Positions 43,518-53,800 of a stretch of 64,000 bases of DNA are shown piece after piece. This stretch comes from Paramacrobiotus metropolitanus. Taxonomy: Eukaryota; Tardigrada; Eutardigrada; Parachela; Macrobiotidae. Made by a program: the position numbers and the translations under genes. The notes under the pieces were generated by a model. That model did no database searches and was not told the origin of the DNA. It saw only the letters and a program-made list of their open reading frames with translations. The stretch covers positions 983,241 to 1,047,240 of the forward strand of contig NW_026570268.1 of assembly GCF_019649055.1 (NCBI RefSeq), in the 5' to 3' direction. Positions within the stretch are counted from its first letter, which is position 1. Each line of letters begins with the position of its first letter.

Positions 43518-44654
43518 TTAACTGAGTGGGACTTCGACGGGTTTGTCGCCGCCGAAGTAATCTTCTTCTTCATCGTCGTCCGGGCCAGGTCGGTTATGTG
43601 GCCGTATATTCGGGTCCCTTGGTTTGCAAGTCGCCGGGCCACCCCGCTGAGACATCTCGTCAGTCTCGTCCGTTTCTTGGCCTGGGCGCTCCGCCCTGCT
43701 CTTCCTCGATTCCTTAGCCGCTTGTTTTCGGAGTCGCAACGCATATGGTCGTACGCCAGGTGCTATGTCATCCGACATCCAAGGTTCGTAGGGCGACGAG
43801 TTGAATCCGCTAGGCAAAGTTTTCTTTTCGCGGTACCAGCTGATGAATCGAGTTGCGTCGTCGCTGGGATCTACGTGATCCTCACGAAAGGCATACTTTG
43901 TCGCATACCGTTCGTGGGTGTACAGCAAGTCACGCATCCAGACGGCTAGGATAACACTTCTCATCGGTGTGCCGAGTTGGGCTACGAGGGTCTCCACAGC
44001 CGCTGGTATCATCTCGTTCTGGTACAGTCCGTACAAGGTGTAATGGCAAAAGTAATTGCCGAGTCGAGCTGCGAAGATGAATCGCAGGAATGCCGTGACT
44101 CCGTCCTGGGCCGTGTCGACTTCTCCTTCCGGAAGATACTGGGTTAAATCCAGTGCTGCCCGAGCCGCGGTGATTACAAAGGCTGGGTGTGCGTCCGTAA
44201 TGACGAACTGGGCAACACTCTCCAACTCGTCATGGGAGTATTCCCGAGCTCCTAGTTGGCTCGCACGTGTTCCGTCCGGGCTGTACAATGGTACATTCAG
44301 CAAGACCGGGTCGGTCATCGACGGCAACGCATTCGATCTAGTGCACGGGTGTTCAACATTCGGCGCTGTGTGCGCGTTCATGTTGAAGTCGGTTTGCCAC
44401 TGGTGTTGTTCGAACAGCGCCTGGTATCCGGATCGGACGAGAAATTGACGAAGGTTTTCTACCATCCGCCAGATTTGTGGTCGGTACCGTTCCTCGTAAT
44501 TCATGACGTTCATAATGTGGTTCGTCCTTTCGGTGGGGTGTGGCATGACGACCTCGATTCCTTGTTGTCGAGCTCGGTCATAGCGAGGGTCTTCTCGGAT
44601 CGGCACTTCCACTTGTGGCAGTTGTGCCATCTGGTCGGCTACGTCGACGTCCAT
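43518..44654 (-). CDS. Element 2 ORF of 378 aa, unknown function
   Basis: A single open frame. A short acidic start (MDVDVADQMAQ) leads into a mostly globular, helix-rich body with YEERYRPQIWRMVENL, AARAALDLTQYLPEG, FLRFIFAARLGNYFCHYTLY and MRSVILAVWMRDLLYTHERY. The C-terminus is charged (DDDEEEDYFGGDKP). There is no signal peptide, no membrane span typical of an envelope protein and no enzymatic motif I recognise. It is the last ORF before the non-coding 3' region and follows the 301-aa ORF closely. Its globular, well-kept frame suggests a real protein. Confidence 0.6.
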   Translation of the reverse strand: MDVDVADQMAQLPQVEVPIREDPRYDRARQQGIEVVMPHPTERTNHIMNVMNYEERYRPQIWRMVENLRQFLVRSGYQALFEQHQWQTDFNMNAHTAPNVEHPCTRSNALPSMTDPVLLNVPLYSPDGTRASQLGAREYSHDELESVAQFVITDAHPAFVITAARAALDLTQYLPEGEVDTAQDGVTAFLRFIFAARLGNYFCHYTLYGLYQNEMIPAAVETLVAQLGTPMRSVILAVWMRDLLYTHERYATKYAFREDHVDPSDDATRFISWYREKKTLPSGFNSSPYEPWMSDDIAPGVRPYALRLRKQAAKESRKSRAERPGQETDETDEMSQRGGPATCKPRDPNIRPHNRPGPDDDEEEDYFGGDKPVEVPLS

Positions 44655-44761
44655 CTGCTCCTGTTGAGCTGCCAGTTCAGCTTGGACTTCGGCCGGTGGT
44701 TCTGCTTGTTGAGCTTCCGGCCGTTGTTCAGGTGGGATGACGTTACGTTTCGACTTATTTG

Positions 44762-45667
44762 TTAAGTCGACCGTAAGTCCGATCCCTGTTTCTCCAGATC
44801 CAGTACGTTTCCTGGTGGAGCTCTGGTTGGCTCCTTTCCCGCTTCATGGATAACGGCTCGTTGCGCTTCGATTCTGTCTCGAAGATCAACTGGGCCGATC
44901 CGGTGTCTAAGATCATGTCCCGCAAGGTTTTGCTCGGTCGGCGCTGCTGTTGAGCGCGATTTCCAGATTCCGGATTGAGGAATCTGCTGAGAAACAGTTG
45001 GACGGGCCTGTGTGACCACTGGCGTTGCCCTGTGTGGGATTGCCATCAACTGTTCCTGAGTTGCCGGTGTGAAGGTAACTGGCTGTTGAGTTCCGTCCGG
45101 CATATTCATCATCATCGTTATAGATGCGCCGGTCATCGGTCGGTTCGGATCTCCGACGAAGACATCGCGTATTGTGGGAGTTAATTCTCCGACTGTCGGG
45201 AGACCCTGTGTGGGTGTCTGTACCCGAATCTTTATTTCCGGTTCGAAATCGGTCGGTGGTGGATGGACTCGCATTGTGGCGATCTTCCTATCGACCTCCT
45301 TTATCTTCTTCTGGTCGTCAAGTTGACGTTGCAGGTCCAGCATCTGACGGTACTCGAACAGCCTATTTGTTAGGACTGGTGGTCGAGTTTCTTCCCATCT
45401 CGGGTCGCGAGCTCGTTGTCGCTGAATTGTAGCCAGATTGTCCTGTTCATATGACTCCAGTTGATTAATCAAGTATTCTCTGCCGGCCAAGTACCGGTAT
45501 GCGCTCAAATTGCCAGCGACAACATTTAGGTAGAGTGCCGCCGCCTGAGCTCGGTGTTGCGCTCCGGTGCCGGAAATTCGTTCGTTCGTAAAGGATACGA
45601 TGCACAGCGCGCAGGGCATTCTGTTGTTGTCCCTCGTCGCATTATCCATGCACTGTTGGCAGTCCAC
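44762..45667 (-). CDS. Element 2 ORF of 301 aa with N-terminal zinc-binding motif
   Basis: The frame begins with C-x2-C-x12-C-x2-C (MDCQQC...MPCALC), a likely zinc ribbon or finger. A helical region follows (AAALYLNVVAGNLSAYRYLAGREYLINQLESY, RQLDDQKKIKEVDRKIATM), then a Pro/Thr/Gln-rich tail. It sits between the 1644-aa and 378-aa ORFs in the same direction. A nucleic-acid-binding role is possible from the zinc motif but not shown. I do not recognise a family. Confidence 0.55.
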   Translation of the reverse strand: MDCQQCMDNATRDNNRMPCALCIVSFTNERISGTGAQHRAQAAALYLNVVAGNLSAYRYLAGREYLINQLESYEQDNLATIQRQRARDPRWEETRPPVLTNRLFEYRQMLDLQRQLDDQKKIKEVDRKIATMRVHPPPTDFEPEIKIRVQTPTQGLPTVGELTPTIRDVFVGDPNRPMTGASITMMMNMPDGTQQPVTFTPATQEQLMAIPHRATPVVTQARPTVSQQIPQSGIWKSRSTAAPTEQNLAGHDLRHRIGPVDLRDRIEAQRAVIHEAGKEPTRAPPGNVLDLEKQGSDLRST

Positions 45668-45919
45668 CGTAAAGGCTTCCGTTCGGGGCTCTTCCGTACG
45701 AGTCTGTTAAAACAAAAGTCAGCAAACCGTTTCTCGGTTGCATCCTATAATTTACGTCCTATAGTTACTACGGTCGGGCCAGGTCGGTTCTCGAACTGGT
45801 CCAAGACGCCTTTGTGGTCGTCTAATGAGGTAAGTCGACTTCTGTTGGTCGATGACGCCTATGTGGTGTCAATGGGAGGAGGTCGGTTATGCCTCTCTCC
45901 CAACGCGTTCTGCGTTTCC

Positions 45920-48900
45920 TCATTCCCGTGTAGGCACTTCTGGCGACCCGAGCCGACTTGCTTGGTGCGAGTCGGCCAACTCGGTCGATTGTGCCGAGGT
46001 CGGTCGTTCCTTCGGTAAATGTCCATGTCGATGATTTGATGGATTTAAGGCGATGAACCGTTGACCGCCTTGGGTTTTATCGGTATTCGTGGCGAATCGT
46101 TGTTGGTAGAGTGCCTTCGATATGACGAATTCTAGTTCATCGTCCAGGGAATACTTCTTCCGTCCGGCGATTGTGTCCGGTTTGGCCTTGTATTTGGGAT
46201 CAACCAGCTGGGGTTCCGCTGATGTCCACTGGAACTCGAACCGCGCTATGAGTTGGTGGAGTATTTCTCCGCGGGTAAGTCCGTCGGGGTGCCAGGACAT
46301 TTCCATGCACGCTTCAATGGCGTGTATCCATCCTTCATATGTTGAAGGAGCCGGGTCTTTCTTAGCCGGTGGGAACTCGTAGTACATCCGCTTTCCGCTG
46401 GTATATGTACGTATCAGCTTCCCTGCATGGTATCCCAGGTCGCAGTAGTGTCGCACGTTGTTCTGGCTAAGTTGTCGCCAATCGCCCGTCTCATCTACCT
46501 TCCAGTGTTGGAGGAGTTTAAAGGCGATTCTTGGTGTGGCGAACTTCGGTCCCCGTGTGGCCAAAGCCCTCAAAGCGGCGAATGTGTACATCCATCCCGC
46601 GTCATATTCCGAGACACTCGGCTTGGGTTTCGAAGCCGATTTAATGCCGGTATACTTCAACCTAACGTTGACCAGTGGGGGAATGTCGTCTGGTAGGACT
46701 TCTATCATATCCTCATGGAAGTCCGAGCGAAGTGGCTGGTGGTCGGAGTCGGGCGTCAGTGGTACTCGTTTACCGTACTGACGAGGAACGTATACTCCGC
46801 CATCGTCTTCGTTACTCTTGGAGTCGTCGGCCTTGTCGCCGCTATCCTTCTCTTCGGGTTGTTTAGCCGGTATCTCCGGTTCGGCCTGCTGTTGAGGTGC
46901 CGAGCTCGACGGTGGTGGAGGTTTACCGTTTCCGTCGTCGTCGTCGTCGTCATCCTTCGGCGATCCATTTCCGGGTGTTCGGAAATCTTCGTCGTCGTCG
47001 TCATCGTCTTCGGTTTCTTCCTCGGATGACGAGATCAGCTCGGATGACTTCGGTTCCTTTTTCTTAGCCGGCTTAGTCGACTTCGTTTTAGTCGACTTCG
47101 ACTTTCCCTTCTGTTGGGTCGAGTCTTCTGGTTCCGGCGAAATTTCCATAGGCGAGGACGGTGGAAGTGACTGTACGTCCTTCGGTATAAACCGTCCCTT
47201 CGCACTCCGAGTTGGTTTCGCAGTGCTTGCTCGTCCCGCCGGAGCCGATGCCGTGCCGACATATGTTGTCGGTTCGTGCGGTGCTCGAGGTCGGGTTAAG
47301 GCTTGTACTCGTCTTTGTGACGACTGTGCAGCCGTTCGAGCTATATGCAGCAAAGTGGCTGCATCTTCCGACGGTTGTTCGTTGGAATCGCTGTATTCTT
47401 CGGTCGGTTCCGTGCCCGCCGGAGGCTTGTCCGTGTTGACGTAAGACATCCGGAGGTTGAATTCACGCCGATGTTGTTCCGGTATGAAGTTTGGCACGGT
47501 ATACCGAACTGGGACATCGCGTTCCGCATTAGTCGTCTGGAGAATATGTTTCTCGACCAGGAGCGCGATTCGTTCGCCTATCCTATACGTGATAATTTCG
47601 TCGATGTTCCCCTTCTTGTCCATGTACATCACGTTGTATACACGGGCGATTTGGACCAGAGTCGATCCGCGGGGGTTCCGAATGTATCCGATACACCGTG
47701 CAATTCTAGTCGGTGTGTCATCCGCGTTCCTTGCTGCTGCACTTTTAAGTGACTTGATGAGGTCCGGTTGGATAAGTTCAGCCATCCGTCCCCATTGTCG
47801 GTGGACGGCGACTGCTAATCCATAGTCGAGGGTCCAGGCGACGATTTGCATCATGAGTTGATGCGTTAACCACTTTCCGGTTTCGCCTTCGACTTGTATG
47901 TTATTCGACAAGTCTTGTACCAGGGATTGGTAGATGTCCCTGCCATTTTCCTTGGCACTCCGAATACTACGGACGACTTCGACGTGTACGCGGACTGTGC
48001 GGATTAATGTGTCGACCGGGTCCTCCGGCTGTTCGTCCGGAAGACGCTCGCGTACATCGTCTGGAGCTGGCCACTGGGATTCGTCGGTGTCCGCTCCATG
48101 GTTAAACATTTCTTTCATGTCGCCTTTAAATCCTTCATAGGGATCCCCATCTCCGTGGTCGGAGATTGAATCCTTATCTTCAATGTCCGAGGCCTGCTCG
48201 GATTCTACATCGGACTGTTGCTTGGATGTGGAAGGCTGAGGTTGTTCGGGCGGGGTCGGTGGTTTGGGTGGGTTCCGTAGCCGACCTCCTGAAGTCTTAG
48301 CCGGCTTTGTGCCGGTTCGTTCCATGACTTCTTTAAATTTCCGTTCGACCGCCTCCTTGTCGTGCGGTTCTTGAGCCTTCTCCTTCTGCTCGGTCCTTTG
48401 TGGGCCGGCATCCGAAATATCCAAGTCGTCGGATGACTTATGCCGCTTAGCCGGGTTGGGCTTCGGCGTCTTAACCGTGGAGTCCGACTTCGGTTTGGCC
48501 GGCTCCTTGGTTTCCGACTTGACTGGTTTCTTTTGGGTTTCCGTCGGTTGCGGCTTGGCAGACTGTTTTGCTGCTTCCTTCTTAGCCTTCCGTTTATCCT
48601 TGTGGGATTTCGCGGAATTAGCCGAGTTGATGACCCTTGCGTCGAGATCATCGTCAATTTGGACAGAAGGTTGTCTAATCGGAAGGGGAACTTTCATTTT
48701 GACGACGGGTGGTTGTACCGTCTTCTTAGTCGACTTGGGTTCCGGGGCGGTGACTTTACGCTGAGTCGGCGTAGCCTCTTGTAGGGCTTTAGGTCGGCTC
48801 CTTTCCGCCCGGTAATGTTCTCCCATTCGTTTCATAACGTCAGCCATCTTCTCGGTAAGTCGGTCGTGGTCGCGCCGAGCTTCCGTGGTGTTTCCGACTA

Positions 48901-50854
48901 TGCTGGCACGTCGGATTCTCAGCGAGTGCCAGAGTTCCCTGTCCTCTGGGTACGCCATGTCGATGCAGGCGTCCTGTTCCGACCTCGTCAAGTCCTTTAC
49001 GTGTTGTAGGGCTAGGTCGTCATGAAATTCCCGCGACGAGTCTTGAGGTGGTTTCTCCTTGGCCGTACTCCGTTTGGTCGGTATGTTACCCGACTCGGTC
49101 GTCGACTCGTTCGTTCGAGACTCGTCTATTGTTAGACGTGGACCAGAGTGAACGGAGGTCGGTTCGTCCCTTTGTGGTGACGTTTCGACCGTAATTCCGA
49201 CTCGCGCTTCCGAAGGGGATGTTGTGTCCATCGCCTCCTCAGTTTTCTTCGGTTTCGTCGGGGTGTTCCGAGGTGAGAACCTGAGTGGTTTCTCAGTCGT
49301 CGGTTGACTTGGCAGCTTAGTCGGCTGGGATGCTGATCGAGTCGGCGAAATCTGCTTTACCGGCGATCTGCCTCGTTTCGGCGTAGATCCCTTCGTAGGT
49401 GCCGCTGCCTTTTGATGCATGGAGTCGTCGGAGTCGATGTTGTCCGCGTTCTCCTCATCTTCGCTACTATCCGACATTGTTATCGGAATCTTCTCGGTAA
49501 CCTCTTCTCCAGGCCGAGGTTGAATCTCCAATGTGTAGGCACCCGGGTTGATGCTCGGGTTGCGGAGCCGCTGAATCGTCTGGATCATGTTCGTATCCAG
49601 CGGGAGTTGTCGTAACTCCTGCTTTCCGCATCTCAGAGTAACCAACCTTCTCAGGACTTTGTCTCTATCCTGGATGGTAGCATGGATCTTCTGGGCCATT
49701 TGAGTCTGTTGCTCTTCTGTCATGGTCCGATCTCGGATACCTCCTTGAAGTTGTGCTTCGTAGAGTATCCGTTGAAGGTCCAGCGTTTTGGCTTGGCCGA
49801 CTAGCTTCTTATGGACGGCCGGAGTGAACAAGGCTTTTGCTCCCATCACTTTCCGCGACGGGCTCGGCTTCTCTTCGGCCGGTGGTAGGGAAGACGGAGT
49901 CGCCTTCAGGATTTCCAAGAGTTGTTCCTTGGTCCTGACTGGGACTGGTGATGGCGACTTCGACGGGAAGAGCCGCCTGCGTGGTCCATGCTCTTCGACG
50001 TTATCCGTCGTTTTTGGCTTCCGTGCAAACTTTGGTGAGTTCGATCCGCCTGGTTGGAGGATAAGTCGACCATCAGGTGTTCGTTCACTCTGTGGTTCTC
50101 TTTGTGAGAGCCCAGGTAACGTTGTAGGTCGTTCCAGGGGCTTAGGTCGGATTACTTCTGTTGTTCCGACTTCCTCCAAAGTATCCATCGGTTCATCGTC
50201 GCCTTCAAGTGGTGGTACTGGTACTTCGTCCATCGGCTCGTCTTGGTGACTCACCGGTGGGACTACCTGTGTCGGTTTGACCGATTGTACCTTTGGCTTT
50301 TTTGCGGATGGCGGTCTCTTCGATTTCTTCTGTTCTTCCGCTTCCTTCCGTTTGTAGAAGTCGTCTACGAAAGACTGAATCATGGCTACTAATGTTTGTA
50401 GCCGTTCCTGGTTCTTAGCCGACCACACTGTTGTTGGTCGGAGGATAAATCGGGCTTCCTTGGTGTTGTTCTCCAAGTGTCCGAGGTTGATGTCGATCTG
50501 ACAATACTGTGGACTCCGTTGGTCGGTTTCGTCCATCATCTTTCGGAGTTCGACTATAACAGCGTCCGCTCGCAGTAACTGTGTGTTGACTGCTTTTATC
50601 CATTCAAGGTCGGGTTTGGCTGGTGGGGCTGGAGGTGGAAGTCGGACTGAGTCGAAACTCGGTTTCCGAGCCGTCTGGATCTTTGTGATCCGAGACGACC
50701 GACCTTCAGCCATGGCGTTTGTTGCCACGCTGGTCGACTTCTCTTCGTCCCGTTGCTTTTCCTCCTCGTACTCGTTCACCCTGGTTTCCAACCATGATGT
50801 AGTACGAATCAGGTGTTGTCGAGTCCTGGTCGTTTGGGGGCGTCCGGATGACAA
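45920..50854 (-). CDS. Element 2 ORF of 1644 aa, largely disordered, unknown
   Basis: One uninterrupted frame overlapping the end of the 1804-aa ORF by 46 bases in a different frame. Most is highly charged and Pro/Ser/Lys-rich, with acidic runs (EDDDDDDEDF). Two parts look folded: a middle segment (VDTLIRTVRVHVEVVRSI, QLMMQIVAWTLDYGLAVAV, TRIARCIGYIRNPRGSTLVQ) and the C-terminal 200 residues (GWMYTFAALRALATRG, HYCDLGYHAGKLIRTYTSG, WIHAIEACMEMSWHPDG). I see no known enzyme motif. An open frame this long in an element with frame breaks elsewhere suggests selection. TNTGT hairpins occur within it. Confidence 0.6.
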   Translation of the reverse strand: MSSGRPQTTRTRQHLIRTTSWLETRVNEYEEEKQRDEEKSTSVATNAMAEGRSSRITKIQTARKPSFDSVRLPPPAPPAKPDLEWIKAVNTQLLRADAVIVELRKMMDETDQRSPQYCQIDINLGHLENNTKEARFILRPTTVWSAKNQERLQTLVAMIQSFVDDFYKRKEAEEQKKSKRPPSAKKPKVQSVKPTQVVPPVSHQDEPMDEVPVPPLEGDDEPMDTLEEVGTTEVIRPKPLERPTTLPGLSQREPQSERTPDGRLILQPGGSNSPKFARKPKTTDNVEEHGPRRRLFPSKSPSPVPVRTKEQLLEILKATPSSLPPAEEKPSPSRKVMGAKALFTPAVHKKLVGQAKTLDLQRILYEAQLQGGIRDRTMTEEQQTQMAQKIHATIQDRDKVLRRLVTLRCGKQELRQLPLDTNMIQTIQRLRNPSINPGAYTLEIQPRPGEEVTEKIPITMSDSSEDEENADNIDSDDSMHQKAAAPTKGSTPKRGRSPVKQISPTRSASQPTKLPSQPTTEKPLRFSPRNTPTKPKKTEEAMDTTSPSEARVGITVETSPQRDEPTSVHSGPRLTIDESRTNESTTESGNIPTKRSTAKEKPPQDSSREFHDDLALQHVKDLTRSEQDACIDMAYPEDRELWHSLRIRRASIVGNTTEARRDHDRLTEKMADVMKRMGEHYRAERSRPKALQEATPTQRKVTAPEPKSTKKTVQPPVVKMKVPLPIRQPSVQIDDDLDARVINSANSAKSHKDKRKAKKEAAKQSAKPQPTETQKKPVKSETKEPAKPKSDSTVKTPKPNPAKRHKSSDDLDISDAGPQRTEQKEKAQEPHDKEAVERKFKEVMERTGTKPAKTSGGRLRNPPKPPTPPEQPQPSTSKQQSDVESEQASDIEDKDSISDHGDGDPYEGFKGDMKEMFNHGADTDESQWPAPDDVRERLPDEQPEDPVDTLIRTVRVHVEVVRSIRSAKENGRDIYQSLVQDLSNNIQVEGETGKWLTHQLMMQIVAWTLDYGLAVAVHRQWGRMAELIQPDLIKSLKSAAARNADDTPTRIARCIGYIRNPRGSTLVQIARVYNVMYMDKKGNIDEIITYRIGERIALLVEKHILQTTNAERDVPVRYTVPNFIPEQHRREFNLRMSYVNTDKPPAGTEPTEEYSDSNEQPSEDAATLLHIARTAAQSSQRRVQALTRPRAPHEPTTYVGTASAPAGRASTAKPTRSAKGRFIPKDVQSLPPSSPMEISPEPEDSTQQKGKSKSTKTKSTKPAKKKEPKSSELISSSEEETEDDDDDDEDFRTPGNGSPKDDDDDDDGNGKPPPPSSSAPQQQAEPEIPAKQPEEKDSGDKADDSKSNEDDGGVYVPRQYGKRVPLTPDSDHQPLRSDFHEDMIEVLPDDIPPLVNVRLKYTGIKSASKPKPSVSEYDAGWMYTFAALRALATRGPKFATPRIAFKLLQHWKVDETGDWRQLSQNNVRHYCDLGYHAGKLIRTYTSGKRMYYEFPPAKKDPAPSTYEGWIHAIEACMEMSWHPDGLTRGEILHQLIARFEFQWTSAEPQLVDPKYKAKPDTIAGRKKYSLDDELEFVISKALYQQRFATNTDKTQGGQRFIALNPSNHRHGHLPKERPTSAQSTELADSHQASRLGSPEVPTRE

Positions 50855-53800
50855 AGTCGTCGTATGAACCGAGCGTTATTTCCCCAGGCCAGGATGTCTC
50901 GATCCAAGTCGTTTGCTTCCTGACTGTTGTCGACGCAAAAATTTCTGCGGGCTCTCATCTCTGTGATGAGTTCCGCTACTCGAGCCAACAATTTGACTAT
51001 ATGTGGCGCGACCGTACTCGGCAACTCGTCCGTGTCCGGTATGGCTTCCATGATCCGAGCTTCTGTAGCCGGAGACATGGGCCGGTCGGCCATTTCCATC
51101 GGTTTCGATTGAGCCAAACTCATTGTTGAGGTCGGCTGGAGCTGAATCCGAGCTGCTGTCGAGGTCGGCTGACTCGAAGTGTTCGGCTGTTGCGAACCGG
51201 ATGCGCCTTGTTGCGTTTCCTTCCGGTATCTCTCAAGTCGTTCCTGACGTGTCTTATCCGTCATCCATTTGCGTCGGAGCATGTCGTACTCCGCCTCTAT
51301 GTCTTGGACGTGCATCTGGGAAATCTTAAGTTGATCTCCGATTGCTGTCCGTATGTTGCGGATGGTCGGATCTGTTCCGTCCATACTGTCGACTTGTCGT
51401 TGTAAGTCGGCAGCAATCTTCTTAGCACGAGCCAACCTCTGATCAAGTTCTGCCCGCTGTTCGGCCATTGTGGGCTCGGGCGGTTGCTGTGAAGTAGTCG
51501 GCTGTGACTGAGTGGAGGTCGGCTGAACCCTTTGTGGGTTAGCTTCTAGGACTTTCCACAAATCTTCGACCCGCCTTGAGCAGATAGTGTACTGCTGGTC
51601 CAAGGCGTCACGCATCCGGTTCTCCGTAGCGTTGTTAGGGTCGAGCTCCCGGAGTCGTTTTCCGAGCTTCTCCATAACTTCGACCGCTTCTCGGTATTGA
51701 TCTTCAACTTCACCGATGTTGACTTCTTTTTGTTCAACTGCTTCGGTGAACGGAAGTTCGACGTCGAGTCCAACTGATGGGACTGGAGAAGGTGTTCTCT
51801 CCCGAGCTGGTACTGGCGCTCCCGCTTTGTTCGGGTTTGCCAAGTACTGTTTGACGTAATCGATCACCGACTGAAGTGCCTCGATAAGCCGGTCTCGGTT
51901 CGGACCCGGCGGTGGAATCTCCCATGAGCCTAGAGTATCGGCCCAATCCAACTCGAGTCGTAATGCTCGGTCGATCCGGGTGAGGTCGGTTTCCTCTTGT
52001 TCCGTTAAGGTTCCACTGAGTCGGTGAAAGAAGATATCGGCTAAGTCCTGTCCAGCTTGGGTAATTATGTCCATGTTGGCGATTGGGTTTTCCATCGGTG
52101 TCGTGCCGACTAGAGTCATCACCGCTGTCGTAGTCGGTGCTGCTCGGCGAGGTGGCGATGGGGTCGGAATCCGCTTAGAGTATGCCGGTTCCGCGTCGAG
52201 GATCTCTGTGATCCGTTCGACTACCGACCTGAGTTGCCGTTCGTCGGCCTCGGTTGGTTCACTTTTACCCATGAGGATGTCCGCCTTTTTCAGGTAGGCC
52301 ATCAGGTCGTTCATCTTCTGTCTCGCCACTTTAAGGGTTTCAGGATCGGACGGTGTCTCGTTGACAAAGGATCGCTGGAGGTGTTCCAGTAGATTCCACC
52401 CGTCGGTTATTATTCCAGCCATCTTTTCCCTGCGGCTTTTCCGCATTGCCGAGTGCATTTCCATGGCCGATGAGGTCGACGGTAATGCGTCCGAAGTCTC
52501 CGTGTCGGAGTCGGCTGGTCGGCGTTGGCTTCGTTCGTACTCTACCAGCTGATCTGTAGCCTGCACTACCTGTTGAAGGTGGGCTTCCGATTCGACCACA
52601 CCCGATTGTGTCAGGTTCTTCAGCAATTCTATGCGGCTGGTAAGTTCGGCGGTGGTCCTCGGGACATTATGTTCGAGTCCTCTTTTGGCTCGCCGTTGTA
52701 CTCGCTTCAGGAGGTCCTCTGCTAGTTGTATTTTACTTCGGGCATACTTAATTACCAGCTCGGTAGATGGTAATGTCGACGTTACGGCCTGTGTGGTCGT
52801 CGTCGACGGTAAGGTTAGAATGCTCCGGTTGTCGGCATTAAGTTTCGACAATAATTCGACTCCTGGCTGTACCAGCTGTTGATGCGCCAACGTCTGTGGC
52901 ATCCCGCTTCGGATCAGATTTTCGACTAACTCTATGTGAGTTGTGAAGTCGTTTATCTTCTGCAAGGCGAAGCGTTCCAAGCCTTGTCGGGAACGTTCGT
53001 ATACCTTTGTCAGAATTTGCTTGGCCTCCTCCACGGCGGCTTTTGCGTCAGCGAATGTCTTTTCGCCGTCTACAGCTGGTGTGGCTAAGGCCTGTGTGGT
53101 CTTCGCCGATCGCGGTGTAGCGGTTAGTTGAATCATGTGTTGTTCAACCTGAATTAGTTTATCGAGTTCCGTAAGGCTGTCAGACACTTGTTTGTACTGA
53201 TTCAGCAGGACTTGGAACTTCTGGGGATGGTCGGCTCCGCTTGTTGGGAGGTTCTGCATCCGTTCCCTAATTGTATTGGACTGGTTGGTCGCTTCGTCCC
53301 GTCTCCGTTTCAGTGTTTCGAGCGTCCGCAGACGTGCCGGGTCGAACACTTGTGTGTTCGGCGGGTGAGCTCCACTATCGACCTGTGTGGTCGGTAGTGG
53401 GGGAGGCGACGATATTGGTGAAGTCCTAATGGCTCCCGGTTGTAACGTCGTTGGTTGGACGTTATCCGTTTGTGAGGTCGGAGATTTTTCCATTAAGACA
53501 GCCGTCTTCACCTGATCCATGGCTGTTCGGAGTCGGTGTTTGTCCACCTCTGTGGTGGGCAAACCGTACCGAGTAAGATCTTCAGTTAGCCCTATGTGAG
53601 CTATGAGATCGTTAATTTTCCGAACTGGATCTAAGTCGGTGGGATTCTGGATTCCATTGGCTATCCGTCCATAGATGGCTTGGAGGGCTTCTTTGCCGTC
53701 GAGGATGGTTTTCCAGACTTCTGTCGTCTGGTCATCCTGTCCAATCTGAAGTGCCATTGCATGATACCTGAGCTGGGGGACCTGTTGTTCGGTTCCACCC

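Noticed and set aside
43518-45667. Envelope gene at the end of element 2
   Set aside because: The ORFs in the usual env position have no signal peptide, no membrane anchor and no fusion-type segment.
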